Shown here: positions 24,263 through 36,013 of the stretch, piece by piece
How positions within the stretch are numbered: position 1 is the first letter of the stretch
Layout of the letters: every line of letters starts with the position of its first letter
Assembly: GCA_011037195.1 (NCBI GenBank)
Contig: JAAEAF010002770.1
Coordinates: 51,289 to 115,288, forward strand
Source: Triatoma infestans
Taxonomy: Eukaryota; Arthropoda; Insecta; Hemiptera; Reduviidae
DNA: 64,000 bases
Reading direction: 5' to 3'
The notes under the pieces: model-generated
Told to the model about the DNA's origin: nothing
What the model saw: the letters and a program-made list of their open reading frames with translations, nothing else
Databases searched by the model: none
Position numbers and translations under genes: made by a program

Positions 24263-24924
24263 AATCATGAATACACCCTCATCGGACCTGAACCGTTCTG
24301 CGGCATAGCAAGATAACTCAGGAGTCATTAAATACCCATTAGAGATATATTGCTAGAACTCCATTTTTTTAGAAAATCAATTAATCCGAAGTGCCAACTC
24401 TTTATAGCTTATGTTACTCAATTTTTTTTTTTTTATTTTTTTTAGAAAACAGCTACCTTCTATAGATTTCATTTAAAAGATTTATCTGGAAAAGTGATTT
24501 TAGTGAATTCAGCGGATTGTTAATATTTCAAATGTTGTTTGAGTTTCTTGATGTCATTGGCGCTACCTATGAGCATGTAAACCCCGTCCAGTTATTTATG
24601 TTAAATACTCCAAAAAAAAAAAAAATATAATTATGAACTATCTCATCTTTAATAGATGATTATTAATTAATATTGATGGGCTTTTTCTTAATCACTTCTT
24701 TCATGCGGCATTTAAAAATTCGGGCCCCTTTTATAAGGGAATGATAATCTTATGAATTATTTTAATAATTTTTTTTTTTAATTGTCCTAATCTATTAATA
24801 GGATTTATACTGAAGAGATAAAATAAAATCTAAAAATATTCTTGATTATATAGAGTCCTAAGGGCAGGGCATATAATTAAAAAAAAATTCAAAATAAACT
24901 TTAACACAAGACAATTTAAAAGCA
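24263..24924. other. Likely 3' flank/UTR of the carrier gene, no other gene
   Basis: Downstream of the carrier stop codon, AT-rich. No consensus AATAAA on the minus strand is obvious close to the stop. Nothing else recognised. Confidence 0.35.
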
Positions 24925-25194
24925 TCATTTTTTAGTCTTTGTTTTTTTGTGATATTTTAACATTAAAATAGATATTTCATCGTGTAATATTAACACAATT
25001 GCTCCGCCGACGCTTCGGATGCTGTTGATTAATGCACCACCAAAGAAACCTTTTATACCTTCTTCTGCCAAAATTTTATCAAAACCATGCCGTGCGGTTC
25101 CATAAATTTTCTTACTTCGTCCAGTTTCCGCAATTATCCTTCTGGCAACCGTTTCTATAGGATAAGCTACAAAACTGGATACTACAGATGATGC
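24925..25194 (-). CDS. Carrier-like gene, exon 5
   Basis: 89 codons and TGA at 24927-24925. Helix 5 with YPIETVARRI (signature 3, kink P and E kept), the matrix helix ILAEEGIKGFFGGALINSIR, helix 6 (GGAIVLILHDEI) and a lysine-rich tail. The nucleotide-carrier hallmark RRRMMM is changed to ARRIIA. Acceptor TTCAACAG at 25195. Confidence 0.92.
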   Translation of the reverse strand, partial: ASSVVSSFVAYPIETVARRIIAETGRSKKIYGTARHGFDKILAEEGIKGFFGGALINSIRSVGGAIVLILHDEISILMLKYHKKTKTKK

Positions 25195-28100
25195 CTGTTG
25201 AAAATAATTTATATGTGAGTTATATGTAGAAAAATGTTCTTGAAAATGTCCTTTCTTGTCAGCGACTATACCACACAACAGCACACGGATAACGAAGTGT
25301 TATTTTTCGTTATTATAAATAAATAACCAGAATAATAAGATAGTACAGATAGTTAATTATAAAGTGAATTTCCCTCCTACAACGGAGTTTAAGATTAGCC
25401 CCCCCCCCCACGTGTTTGGATGTTTTCCATTTTAAGAAACGTATGTTCCCTTTTAAAACCCAAACACGTGTTCCTGTTTTCCACTCAGGTATCACCACCC
25501 TCTACCTGACCTATTGACCTAGTTTAAGAGTTTAGTTTTTAAATACATTTAAAACTAGTCAGTGTGTAACTGAATTTGCTCTGTGCAAGTCTGTGTTATC
25601 ACACTGTCTGACAAACGCATCCTGAAGATGGGCAAACGCCCGAAACTGGTCGATGACCACAAAAAAAAACAGTGCATCATGGAAAATGTCTTTGATACTG
25701 TTATAATATGATGATTTCGTAAAATTGTCAGTGTCAAAAAAAAACGGTCGTCCCACAGTTCAGTGGCCCTTGAACGCCCTGAGGCTGTCCTTCTTGAGTA
25801 TGAGCCTGTTTCTATGTAACGCATTGCACTGCATTTGGCAGAGTTTCATAGGGAAAGCGAATAGCAGTAGCCGCCAATACGATGGAGAGGCCGCCATCAA
25901 TAAGTGCTACAGCACGTGCGACATCCTCGTCACTAAGGGGCATTTTGAAAAATCGAATTTTTAATTTTAATTTTCTTAGTCAAGGGACAAGCAGAAGCGA
26001 AGTTAAAGAAAATAAAAATCAATTCGAACTGAATAAAAAATAAACAAATTGATAATAAGGGAACACAAAGTAGTAATCATTTTTGATTTATTTACTTTTT
26101 TTAATACCACAAGGGTAATGTACCAAGTCTAATATACTCTAATAGCGTTAACTATTAATAGCCAAAACAAAATAACTGGTGAAAACGGCCAGACAATATT
26201 ATATTATTTATTAAATGTAATTTTTTTTTTAAGACGGAATTTTTTTCGCTATAGTTGTGTATATATATCACTTTTCTTCACCTCAGGAGGCGTTAAAACG
26301 TACAACCAGTAAAAAATCGATGTGCAAAATTTGGAACGACTGCAAAACTTTCTCTCACAGCAGTTCCAGAAAGTAAAAAAGTACAGACAACTTTCTATAC
26401 ACATATTATATATTGCTTTCATCATAGACTGACTTGGCCCGTAACCCTTTTATTGATTCAAACATTAACAATTACAGTTCAGTCAGATTTTATAATATTC
26501 AGTCATATAAAACTTTTTTTATATTCAAAACAAGCATAAGACAAAACAAGTGTGTGTAATTGCACTCACAATATACAGAACACCGTAACAAAACAGTGAA
26601 GAATTGAGAAATGGGTTGGGAACGTCATTAAAAATGCTACCAAATATGAAAGAAAAAAATTTCTCAGCATGACTAAGTGCAGAAAACAAACTTATGATAT
26701 TTTAGAGGAAAGCATCGTACCTTCCCATAAAATACCTTCGTTTAAACCCTATCGCAAAAACTATATTTTGCTAGCTTCCTTATCAGAAATGGTTTAAATG
26801 ATATTTTTTTTAAAACTTTAAATCATACTAGTTGGTTCCGCAGAGCTGGAAAATGTCTCCGATATCACTGGATCTTTGTTTACATTTGTTTATTTACAAG
26901 CATTATGTCCTAGTCATTTTTATTAATTCTTTATATTCCTGTTAATTTTCAGTATACATTTATATATAGAGTATGCATTTAAATAATCAAAATCTCAACT
27001 ATTGTTAATGTTGCTCGGTTATTAATTATATTTGTAATATTGTTTTCTAATTCCCAATTTTGTTTCTTCAAACGAATTGAATATAATATTAACAAAAACA
27101 ATACATACTCTATTAAGCTTGTATCATTGATTTTTCACCAACAATGTTTGTACTTAAATTAGCATAATTTGTTTTAATAACATGTTCCTTTCTTCTCTAT
27201 TCAGCAGTCAAATCTTCATGCTTCGGACCTCACGGCTTCTAACGATTTTTTTTTTATTATGTTTATTCTTTCAATAAGACAAGTATTGGCCTTTAGGTCC
27301 GGCTCTAAAGAAGCCCATCTTATGGGCGGTAATGTCAGACTTGGAATATAAAGAATATATTAGGATTCAGCCGGAAGTTTAAGAAATTTCCTCGTATTTT
27401 ACATGATGATAGCCATGTAAATTATTTAGCTTAGTTTTTTCAATAGATAAATTGGTTCTTATAATAAATAATAATAAAATGACAATTGTGGATTACCTGG
27501 GCGGCGAACATTTTAGATGCTGTAGGGTGCAAATTGAAATTTGTTAATTGACCAAATTTAAACAAATCATAAAGTCCAAAAAATAACGCCCTGTTTACTA
27601 TGACCGTTGCCTGACTTATGAGAAATCCTCTGAACAATCCACGTATACCTTCTTTTCTGTAAATATTAGCTAAACATCCATAAACTGTGGAATACCTGGA
27701 ACGAGTTATTAATACAATTCAACATTGTCTTTCCAATAATACTTATGACCAATAACATTGCTATAGCCAGTTTAATTCTGTGAAATCTCTGACTTGCCTA
27801 CCGAACGACCCTGAACAGAAATGGATTCATATAAGTTACTACTTTACTTATACGTTACTTTGCTTGTATGTTCATTTACAGAAGTAGTGATAATGAAGAA
27901 ATTCGGGAAAAATTTAGGTAATTTAAGGCAACAGAACTGTCTCAAACCACAACAAGTATTGTTTAATGATAGAAACTCCCTTAATTTCTTTGAAAAAATA
28001 TACTTCCACTCAAAATAATATTACAAAACTCTATTTTTTACATTTTGAATTCAATTTCAGAGATTTAATATAAAAAAAGAAAACATTTAAAATAATTTTA

Positions 28101-31100
28101 GGTATTAACAGCGGTAGTGTATTTAAAATAGAAGTCTAAAATTTAACTAGTAACTACCTCAAGACGCCTATTGCTACATGAGCGAAATGTCGACCTAGAT
28201 CAAGCCACACATACGATCTAAAATCAAAGACACTAAGTTTTGTTCGCAAATTTCCAGGGCCATTGTCGCCCGACCATCAACACCAGTGAAGGTGAAGGCA
28301 GTAGTGTCCATGATGTGTTCGGGAGGAAGAACCCTTGAGCTGAATGACTGAGCGCGGTTTAGTGATGAAACACCGATTACATTTCCCAATGCGGACGTTC
28401 CGCCCATCCAGGAAGGAGTAAAAGGAGCAGACTCTTTCTGAGAAGACAACTAAAGGAAATTGATTTAATGAGAAGGAGAGCTTGGAAACTCATTTTGTTG
28501 CTATGGAAGAAATATTTTATCAATTAAGAGATGAAAATAATGAGCTCACCGAAGAAGAAAAGGTAGACTATATTTTATTATCAAGGTCAAGATCATATGA
28601 GGATAACATTGTCACTGCTTTGGACACTGTGGAAAATTTAAATTTAGTTTTGATAGAAGTACACTCCGGGTGAGGAAGAAAGGAAGGAGGAAGGATTATA
28701 AAAATTATAATAAAATTACTGAATATTCCTTTTCGTATTATATTTTGGACAGAAGGGTCACAAGCAGTTTCAGAGTCGAAATAGTAGAAAGCAGTTCAAC
28801 CCCCGAATTTTCAATAACTTTAATTCCAATAAAGAACGAAGACAAAGAGGAAGAAAGCCTTTAAAAGGAAGATGTAAGAGAGCCTTTATGTCATCAACCG
28901 AAGAAGGAAAAAATGATAAAACCCAATCCAAGTATTATTCTATGTAAAAGAAGGCTGCTGAGTGCTGTTTGTGATGATGAATAGTATGATATATTGGTTC
29001 TGGTGCGATAGGTGGATACATCCATTTGTTGTGGGAAGGGTTGTGTATACCCAGGAAGGTGAAACTTAAATATGGCTCTCTATTAATATAATTCTATATT
29101 TATATTAATCAATATATTGAGGTATATGATATTAATATATTGAGGTATATATATCAATATATTGAGGTATAAGAAGGCTAACATTTAAGTATAATTGATG
29201 TACATATGTGATTTTTAAATTTGAAATTTTATTGTGTTGCTTGTAAAAAGTGTTTTAATTGAATAATAATTCCAAACATAACCTATAGTTTCATTTATTT
29301 TCAATAGCAATCGCTATATTTAGTGACCCGGGCACATCGTATAAAGAGATTGGATGATTTTTAGATTGTGAGGATTGAAAGTTCTTGGTTTGGTTCACTT
29401 TGGTTGAGCCTCAGACTTCGACCCCTAAGTCCAAATTGGTAGGATTGTGTTGATGAGATTTTGGAACGCCTATCTAGTTGTCTAAAAAGAAGTCTGTAAT
29501 CCTGCGTTTAGCTCTTAGTGAAGGATCCACGTCAGTTTTTGTCCAAGTACAAAGTCTAGGTATTTGTTGGATGGGAATGTACTAATATAGAAAGAGAAAC
29601 TAAAAGAAGGGAGTTTCTATCAACTTGTATACTTCCTAAGTAGAAAAACAGAATTTTGCACATTATTGGCTCCATTGTTCTAGAGGCAAGCTAGGACTGA
29701 TTTTTAATATATTCAGTAGAGTAGATAGAAGGATACTGTGAACAAAAATTATAATTTACAAATAAAAAAAATGTTTAGAATAAATATATTAATTACTTAG
29801 CATCTTCTATTCGACCATGAAATCCTGTTATTAAAGACTGGCAAATAAATAATTGATATGATACTGCTAGACTTAGTGCTGCGGAGAGACCTCCAGCTAA
29901 CATACTGACTTCGGCTATTCTCCTTGAACTCAAATGTTCTATATTGTGCTCCGTCAATAATGTTATTATATATTTGTGTAAACCAAACATGATTGACTGC
30001 AAATATTCCCCTTTGTAATTAAACAAAAAAGTGTTGATATCATTTTTACTAAAATTTAAGTTAAAACAAGAAAACGAAAAAAATCTTAATCCCAATATTA
30101 TTTATATTTGATTTTACTTTCAATTTTTAATACTTTATCTGTACATGAGTCATATGTTCCTCAGAACCATGTGAATCACAATTTTCATATTCACGGAATA
30201 TACAATGTATGATATATTCCGAACATGAAATTATCTACTGTACTCAAAATTAATCCATAGAGAGAGGCTGAAGCCTGTACAAACTAAGCCCTCTAAAGTA
30301 GTGTCGTATAACTCAAAATCTAAATTTGTTTCAGTTTCCTTGTTATTCTGGGTTCGAAAAAATTGATAAATAGGCAAATGAAAAAATTTGATTTTATTGT
30401 GAACTCCTCGATCTATTATTACACTTTTTTAGGGACGCTGAAGAAACTAAGTATTGCAGTGGATTATAAAAGAACATTTGGAAACATTTGAGATCTCGTG
30501 CTGACATCGTAAGATCAAGGAGATCCTTGGTTCCACAAGGATTTAATAAGTTTCTATAGGTCACGGTTACGCCATTTAGTCCAGATGCAAGCCATTTTGG
30601 GCACACCATCTTGTCAAAAGCAACAGTCACTAGTTTATTTTCTATATTAGTCACTGGTTATGGCGATAACAATAAAATATCACGCCACTTTGTTGAAGAA
30701 TGTAGGTTCAATCAAGAATCGAGGATTGAGAATCTTATTGTCGGAGATGGTGAAATAATAAATGAACTTTCTAGGTTTCTCCATGCTTGGAAAGCTGAAT
30801 AATTTATATCTTTGTAAAGTTTTATAATCAAATCCAGTTTAGTCTGAATGTCTTTTTCGATGGGCATTTTCATGCTGCATTCTTTCCCTTTTAGTGGAAC
30901 CGTGTTTTATTTAACAATGGCAATATCTGTTTGGTTTTGTTTTGGATGGACAAAATCTCAACGAAGAACCATAAATCTGATTCCTTATTACCTGCTCTAT
31001 TATTTTGCACTCTTTATATCTTTTGAGAAATTATTTTTTGTATTATTTAATTTTATTTATGTAATATATTTTAATTAAAAACATAAACAAACACCTTCAA

Positions 31101-33784
31101 TATTTACAACGGTTTGTGCTTAAGATCGATCAGGTCTTTATTTAAAAATAAAAAACTGATTGTTATTAAAATTAACTACCTGGGACGGAACATATCTCAC
31201 AATATTAGACACATTTCCTCTCCATAAACTAAAAAATCCTTGTTTCTGAATGATTTCTTTCATGGTATAAGTAAAAGTTTTCTTTTTTTTAGGTAAATTT
31301 GGAAGTAGTTCGCCATATTTTTCAGTTAATCCTCTTCGAATCTGTAATATTTACTGAATTTTAGCGAAAACATCCATTTCATAATATTGGAAGGGATATA
31401 TATATGGTTGAGTCTGCAGAGGTGGAAAACATCAAAGATTCTTTCCATGATGGACGGCTTTACTTTGTATTCATCGACCGGTTTTGGGCATTCGGCCTAA
31501 CTTTAGAATCTACTTGATCTATAGTTTTATATTATAGACTTATTGCCCTCTTTCGTACCCGAAACGAGTGAGGTTTACCGCCTCCACCCGCGATAATGAA
31601 CGGCCCCGCTCTCGTAATCCACGCCAACGCCCCGCGCCACTTCCTCTATTTGGACACCCCTCTCTCTTCTGATTGTCCGTCGGAAGACACCACCCCGCCT
31701 CGCATCCCTGCCGCTCCGGATACTCCCTCCACGTTCACCGTGCAGCTTGCCCCCTGTCCTTCTCAAAGTGAAGAGGAAGATCTAAACCAATTATACGCTG
31801 TTCTGGGAAATCGACAAGATGCCCTAAAATCTGCCTCTTGCCTTATTGAGCGCGCCTGCGGGAGCATTTACTCCCGCTCTGTTCAGCGCTCCGCCAGCGG
31901 ACGCTACTTAGTGTCACTCCCTTTCATTGACGTCAAACTCGAGGTCTCCGTTACTGTCGCCACATGCCAATTTCTCCATATGGAGAAACACCTCGGTCAA
32001 AACCCCGCATTACGCAACGCATATGTGGAATTCATGCGCGACTATCTGGACATTCATTCCCTCTTTCCCTTTCCTGACCACAGTACTAGGGGTTCTTTAA
32101 AGACCGTTCCTACCCCTTACGGGGTATACAAGTCCCCCCGTGCAAGCACGGAGTAGTTTTACAAGAGGGCGGATGTCACTACCGCGAGAGGCTGGAGTGC
32201 CAGGCCTCCCCGGGCACTCCCCCGCTTGACCCATTTAAGGGTAGGTTGAGATACGCTCCACCAGCGCGCAGAGTGATCCCACATAGTGGTCACACCCCAC
32301 TACCAGAAGCTAGAGAAGGCACTCTAGCAGGCTCCGGTGGGCCGCGCACATCTAGCAAGTGCACTTCCAGCTACGGGCTGGCACCGGGGTTGAATTTATA
32401 TTGCGAGTCTCCTCCCGCTCAACTCATAACCGAAGTCATTGGAGTTGTTTGTTAAACCACGACCACTACGAGTCCGACCTCAATCGCAAGCAATTGGGCT
32501 TGGAACATTGGCGCTTGCGCCCGTAGTTCAGTATTTCATGCTCATCAACAGACACAGCGCGACTTATCGCACGCAATGCCTGCCAACAAGCATCGTGTGA
32601 CTGATCGCACACTCGATGGTTACCTCCCATCTACTGATTCCTGTCCAGTGCCTAGTGGACAGAGGTGTAGTGACCTAGGAACACTTGCCGGTAACCCAGC
32701 AAGGGGAAAGGAAAAGGATGGGTAGTGTAAAGGTATAGGAATTGACTGGCTCCCGACCTAGAGAGCCAGAGGCTGCTTGCACCCCTAAGGGTGGGCGATG
32801 GTGTCGCCACATACCTACGCCACCCGACTATCTGGACAGCGGTCATATGTAGGTCGAGCGTTCCGATTACCCGCCACCCATTCTACACCCTGCACCATGC
32901 GCTTCATCGTCCTGACGACCCGCCAACTAAGTTGCGGGTCGTGTTCAACGCTTCCTGCGCCTCCAATCCCTATACGCTCACCTGAGTTCCTTTCTTTCGC
33001 CACACACACCTCCACTCCCACACGCCACACCTTCCTTTCTCCGTCCACTTGTCGTCTCATCATCATCACTTCTTCGATTCACCATTCCCACAGGGTAAGT
33101 CTCGCCATTCATTATCTGAGTTGTTCTTTTACATTATTAGTCACTTGTATACTCATCCGCTGTTCTCCACCTCGCCTTGGGTGTCTGCCGCGCAGACAAC
33201 AGTAATTGAAAGTATCTTGGGACAGTATCTTGGAACGATCCATGAGCATATTAACACAATAAAGAGTTGCTTTCGCCCCTCATCCATAAAACAAACTTAG
33301 TAGTTATACATACGTTTAGCTGTTTAAAAAATAGCATTACTTTACTTTTTTTAAATTTTAACTTCAAATTTCCACTCATGGATGTTTCCCTTTTTAAGCA
33401 ATCAAAATACAATGCCTTAAATTGGACACAATATGTGTGGCCTTAGTCAGCTATTGTAGGACACAGATGGGTCATACAAACATTTCCCAAAACAGTCTAC
33501 CCGGGAGGAGAAGATAGGGAAAGAACATCATTCCCGAGGAGAATGACAATATCCCCGGGTTTGTTAAACCGACAATCAGCCAATAAAACTTGTATTTTGT
33601 TCATCGTATTTCCTTTCTAAAATCTGATGACTGAAGAAAACAAAATGTGATTTAAACAAACCTGCAATATTAATTTGACCCGATCTAGCGGTGCAACAAC
33701 CGTCTTCGCAGCTACACCTCCAATAGCACTAGACGTGAAATCTATTAGAAACTTGGTAAAATTATGAGGTTTAGTATGAGGCAT
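24925..33784 (-). CDS. Divergent ADP/ATP-translocase-like mitochondrial carrier, five exons
   Basis: The coding exons are 33784-33662, 31341-31180, 29996-29797, 27695-27497 and 25194-24925. All junctions are GT-AG with compatible phases (0, 0, 2, 0), giving 317 residues against about 300 for the family. Family knowledge: ADP/ATP carriers exchange cytosolic ADP for matrix ATP across the inner mitochondrial membrane, as three repeats of two helices. Seen here: repeat 1 signature APLDRVK (residues 31-37); RGN followed by VRY in exon 2; RGFLISQ then RALFFGLYD in exon 4; repeat 3 signature YPIETVARR (239-247); VLILHDEI near the C-terminus. Odd: the repeat 2 signature PxDxxR is replaced by QLFICQ (143-148), and the RRRMMM motif reads ARRIIA (245-250). 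So nucleotide exchange is uncertain. It could be a fast-evolving tissue-specific paralogue. Introns are loaded with transposon debris. It lies about 2 kb downstream of fascin on the same strand. Confidence 0.87.
25561..25700 (+). ncRNA. Hammerhead-ribozyme-like motif A, in carrier intron 4 (antisense)
   Basis: Stem I CATC (25618-25621) pairs with GATG (25652-25655). Core CTGAAGA is 25622-25628, followed by T. Stem II is GGGC-AAAC-GCCC (25630-25641), then GAAA (25642-25645). ACTGGT (25645-25650) can pair with itself between two molecules (two G-U pairs). Cleavage triplet GTC, with C25651. All invariant catalytic-core bases (CUGANGA, GAAA, H17) are present, with one extra T after the core. Minimal hammerheads with a self-complementary stem III, cleaving as dimers, are known from Penelope-like elements. 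Decayed relatives lie at about 18440 and 31495. Confidence 0.68.
25705..25943 (-). mobile_element. Tc1-like transposase N-terminal fragment
   Basis: From ATG at 25943 the minus strand reads MPLSDEDVARAVALIDGG. After a frameshift near 25820 it reads ETGSYSRRTASGRSRA then ELWDDRFF and TILRNHH. This is the paired-like helix-turn-helix and GRPR hook region of Tc1-type transposases, with GRSR instead of GRPR. No catalytic domain follows: the sequence stops at the hammerhead-bearing element, which probably inserted there. Confidence 0.72.
27497..27695 (-). CDS. Carrier-like gene, exon 4
   Basis: One base completing a lysine codon, then 66 codons. It encodes the second matrix helix and helix 4: CLANIYRKEGIRGLFRGF, then NRALFFGLYDLFKFG. 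This is the YRGF...RA.YFG.YD block of ADP/ATP carriers. Acceptor TTCCAG, donor CAG|GTAATC. Confidence 0.9.
28190..28870 (+). mobile_element. Copia-gag-like remnant and unrecognised ORF in carrier intron 3
   Basis: The plus frame 28482-28670 reads HFVAMEEIFYQLRDENNELT then EEKVDYILLSRSRSYEDNIV and TALDT. This fits the UBN2-type gag of copia elements (L-x5-LL-x-SL-x-x-SY-x3-V-x-AL). Just left of it, 28449-28195 on the minus strand is an 84-codon ORF (SSRVLPPEHIMDTTAFTFTG) of unknown origin that looks like real coding sequence of another element. Confidence 0.4.
29105..29175 (+). repeat. Short tandem repeat
   Basis: Three imperfect copies of ATCAATATATTGAGGTATA in carrier intron 3. Confidence 0.75.
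29797..29996 (-). CDS. Carrier-like gene, exon 3
   Basis: 66 codons plus 2 bases. It encodes helices 2-3. LAGGLSAALSLAVSY aligns with the conserved GGAAGATSLCFVYPLD-type helix. Where the family has PLDFAR, this reads QLFICQ: the kink proline, the salt-bridge acid and the arginine are all missing. Acceptor TTTGCAG, donor CTAA|GTAATT. Confidence 0.85.
31180..31341 (-). CDS. Carrier-like gene, exon 2
   Basis: 54 codons in phase 0. It encodes the matrix loop and the amphipathic helix/WRGN block (KQGFFSLWRGNVSNIVRY). The arginines of RGN and VRY, conserved in ADP/ATP carriers, are kept. A lysine-rich insertion (PKKKKTF) sits in the matrix loop. Acceptor TTACAG, donor CAG|GTAGTT. Confidence 0.9.
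31390..31520 (-). ncRNA. Decayed hammerhead-like element C
   Basis: The minus strand reads CTAAAGTTAGGCCGAATGCCC then AAAACCGGTCGATGA. Compared with motif A, the core has G-to-A and A-to-T changes and GAAA has become AAAA. Palindromic ACCGGT, GTC and stem I GATG are intact. The downstream CATCATGGAAAGAATCTTTGAT matches the sequence after motif A. Confidence 0.5.
31560..33310 (+). mobile_element. BEL/Pao-type retrotransposon pol fragment with an internal insertion
   Basis: GC-rich island in carrier intron 1, antisense to the gene. ORF 31596-32156 contains SGRYLVSLPF, then HLGQNPALRNAYVEFMRDYL. This is the block that precedes the reverse transcriptase in BEL/Pao pol. The next expected motif, (Y/F)YxxHHAVxxP...TKLRVVF(N/D)AS, appears at 32870-32960 as FYTLHHALHRP then PPTKLRVVFNASCAS. 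That is about 700 bp further on instead of a few codons, so 32100-32850 looks inserted. No LTRs identified. Confidence 0.72.
33311..33661. other. Rest of carrier intron 1
   Basis: AT-rich intron sequence; nothing recognised. Confidence 0.4.
33662..33784 (-). CDS. Carrier-like gene, exon 1
   Basis: 41 codons from ATG at 33784. Transmembrane helix 1 (FLIDFTSSAIGGVAAKTVV) ends in the signature PLDRVK, with the kink proline and salt-bridge D and K intact. The donor is CAG|GTTTG at 33661. The start is chosen because the family N-terminus begins about ten residues before helix 1. Confidence 0.9.
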
Positions 33785-35798
33785 CCCACTTCGCCATGAT
33801 TTTTACAATTTATCATTAATCCAAAATTTCAATAATTTTTAAGGGTAATAATACAAACAAAAAAAAGCAATTAACATCATATGACTTTAACCATATTTTT
33901 TATTATAATTATTTATCTTATTCAAATAAAAAAAAAAAATATATATATATTTTGTATATATTTATAAAGGTATATTAAAAATAAATAAAGAAAAAAGACA
34001 GATGTTGATTTCGTTTTCTTTTATATACTGTTTGAGGAAGTTATTTTTTTTTTTACGTATTTTTGATTTTATAATTACATAATCATGTATTTCTACTTTG
34101 TAAGCATTATTTCGGGATAGCAGACGACCATGGAGTTACTTTGGGGTTCTTAACCTTTTTTTTGAACTGCTCACATACTTATAAGTAAATATGACTTCTT
34201 CTATTCCAAATTATGAAATTTATTTTTTTTAAACAAAAAAAAAAAAAAAAATTGAATAAATATAACATAATAATAAATTTTCTTAAAGGCATCAAATAAA
34301 TCATATAAATTGCAAATTCTGTTTCAAATAAAACATAATATAATAATGTATTTTATATTTACATATACAAAAAAAAAAATTATATACTTATATATTCTTA
34401 AAAACACATACCAATAAATAAGAATATTTTTACGCTATGCCGTGAGCAATTATGCCGCTTTGTTTTTTTTTGGGGGGGGATTTTCAAAATGAATCAAATA
34501 ATGCCGAAAAGCCAATTAAAATTTTTAAATAATTAGCTAACGGCTATAGTTTTTCACTTAATAAATGCAACTTCTGGTTTTTCATTTGCCATAAATGTGC
34601 AATAAATAATACAATAATAATCATAATAATAATAATAAGAATCAATAATAATAATAATAATAATAATTAAATGAGTTCACAATAAACGAGGCTAAACATA
34701 ACGTTATATTTAATGTATATTTATTAAAATCTAGACACATTTATATTTGTAAGAATTCGAAAGAAAAGTATTTTCCATAATATATAATATATATTAATAT
34801 ATTTTACCTTACAACATTCATATATTAACTTATGTATAAAATGTTTGTCGCTGCTTCATTTTTGTATTTACAAAATTTTAAAAACAAAAAGGTTATGAAC
34901 CAGTTTTTTTAATTTTTTTACCTTTAATTTAAAAAAAATAAAAATAAAAATACATAATAAACATATTGCAATAGTACAACAAATTATTTCACTTAAATTT
35001 GTTTCCATTCTTTGATTTATTTGCTTTACAAATTTTTGGCAGTACCGCGCTAAAATTTGGCAGTTTATATTTTTTAATTCATTTTAAGATTAATTTAGTT
35101 TTGATAAAAAAATGTAAAAAAACCTCTTTTGACATATAAAAACGTACAAAAAGTTGATACAAAAGGATTTGTTACACAATTTTACTTTAGATTTTTTTTT
35201 AATGAAAAAATTTTAGCGATAATTTTAAACTTTTTTTTTTTCAAATTGTTTCAATTTTTTTCTTCAGTCTCAACTCTGAAAAACTGATTGACGAATAAAG
35301 TTTTTTTTTTGGTCTCTACATACTACTTCTTTGGACTTTTACAAAACGAATTTTATTTGTTTCTTTATTATTATTTAAATTGGTGACTTCTTATAAAAAA
35401 GAAAAAAAAATACAATAAAATCATCAGATTATTATTTTAAATTAATGTTTACATAAATTAAAGTGTATATTGTAAATAATGGAATAATTTAAAAATAATT
35501 TTAATTTCAAATAGTAGCAATTCACCCTAAAAGTAAGATGTTAAAGTGGAGGCATGAAATAAGGGAAAAGCCACAACCATTTTTACTATAAATTGATTAT
35601 GTCACCATTTAAGATGTTTATAAATAATAAAAAAAAAAAAAGCTATTTTTTTTTTTCCTTTTTATTAAATATTAAATATTATGTATAATATTTATATATA
35701 TAAATTAAGAAAGGATAAAAAGTTTGACTTGGTAATATATATATCTAAATATATATATATATATCAATAAGGAATAAGGACGGGATATGATGACGTGG
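33785..35798. other. Interval between fascin stop and carrier start
   Basis: About 2 kb of AT-rich, low-complexity DNA holding the fascin 3' UTR/flank (the part from 34860 is duplicated at 17990-19020) and presumably the carrier promoter. No consensus core promoter is obvious. Confidence 0.5.
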
Positions 35799-36013
35799 CT
35801 AATATTCCCATTTAGTAGCGTTAGCATAATCATGATCTCCAAGCCTGAATGCACCATTTTTACCAGCACTTAAATATCCACCTCCTGGTGCTGCTACTTT
35901 CAAACAGATTCTAGTAGGTTCGCGTAGTTCAATAAAAAATCCTTCTGGAGTATCAGATTCCACGTTTATACCACCTTCACCGTCAACGTGCCAATATTTG
36001 CCTGTTTGAGTCC
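35799..36013 (-). CDS. sn: Fascin terminal exon
   Basis: Two bases, 70 codons and TAG. TGKYWHVDGEGGI, FFIELREPTRICLKVAAPGG, LSAGKNGAFRLGDHDYANAT and KWEY at the C-terminus, close to the WEY end of other fascins. Acceptor TTAACAG at 36014. Confidence 0.95.

Noticed and set aside
31596..32156. Host gene in GC-rich island
   Set aside because: The residues match BEL/Pao pol order, and the RT motif follows downstream.
33782..33784. Carrier gene as a processed pseudogene or viral carrier
   Set aside because: Four introns with consistent phases and an open frame argue for a true nuclear gene.
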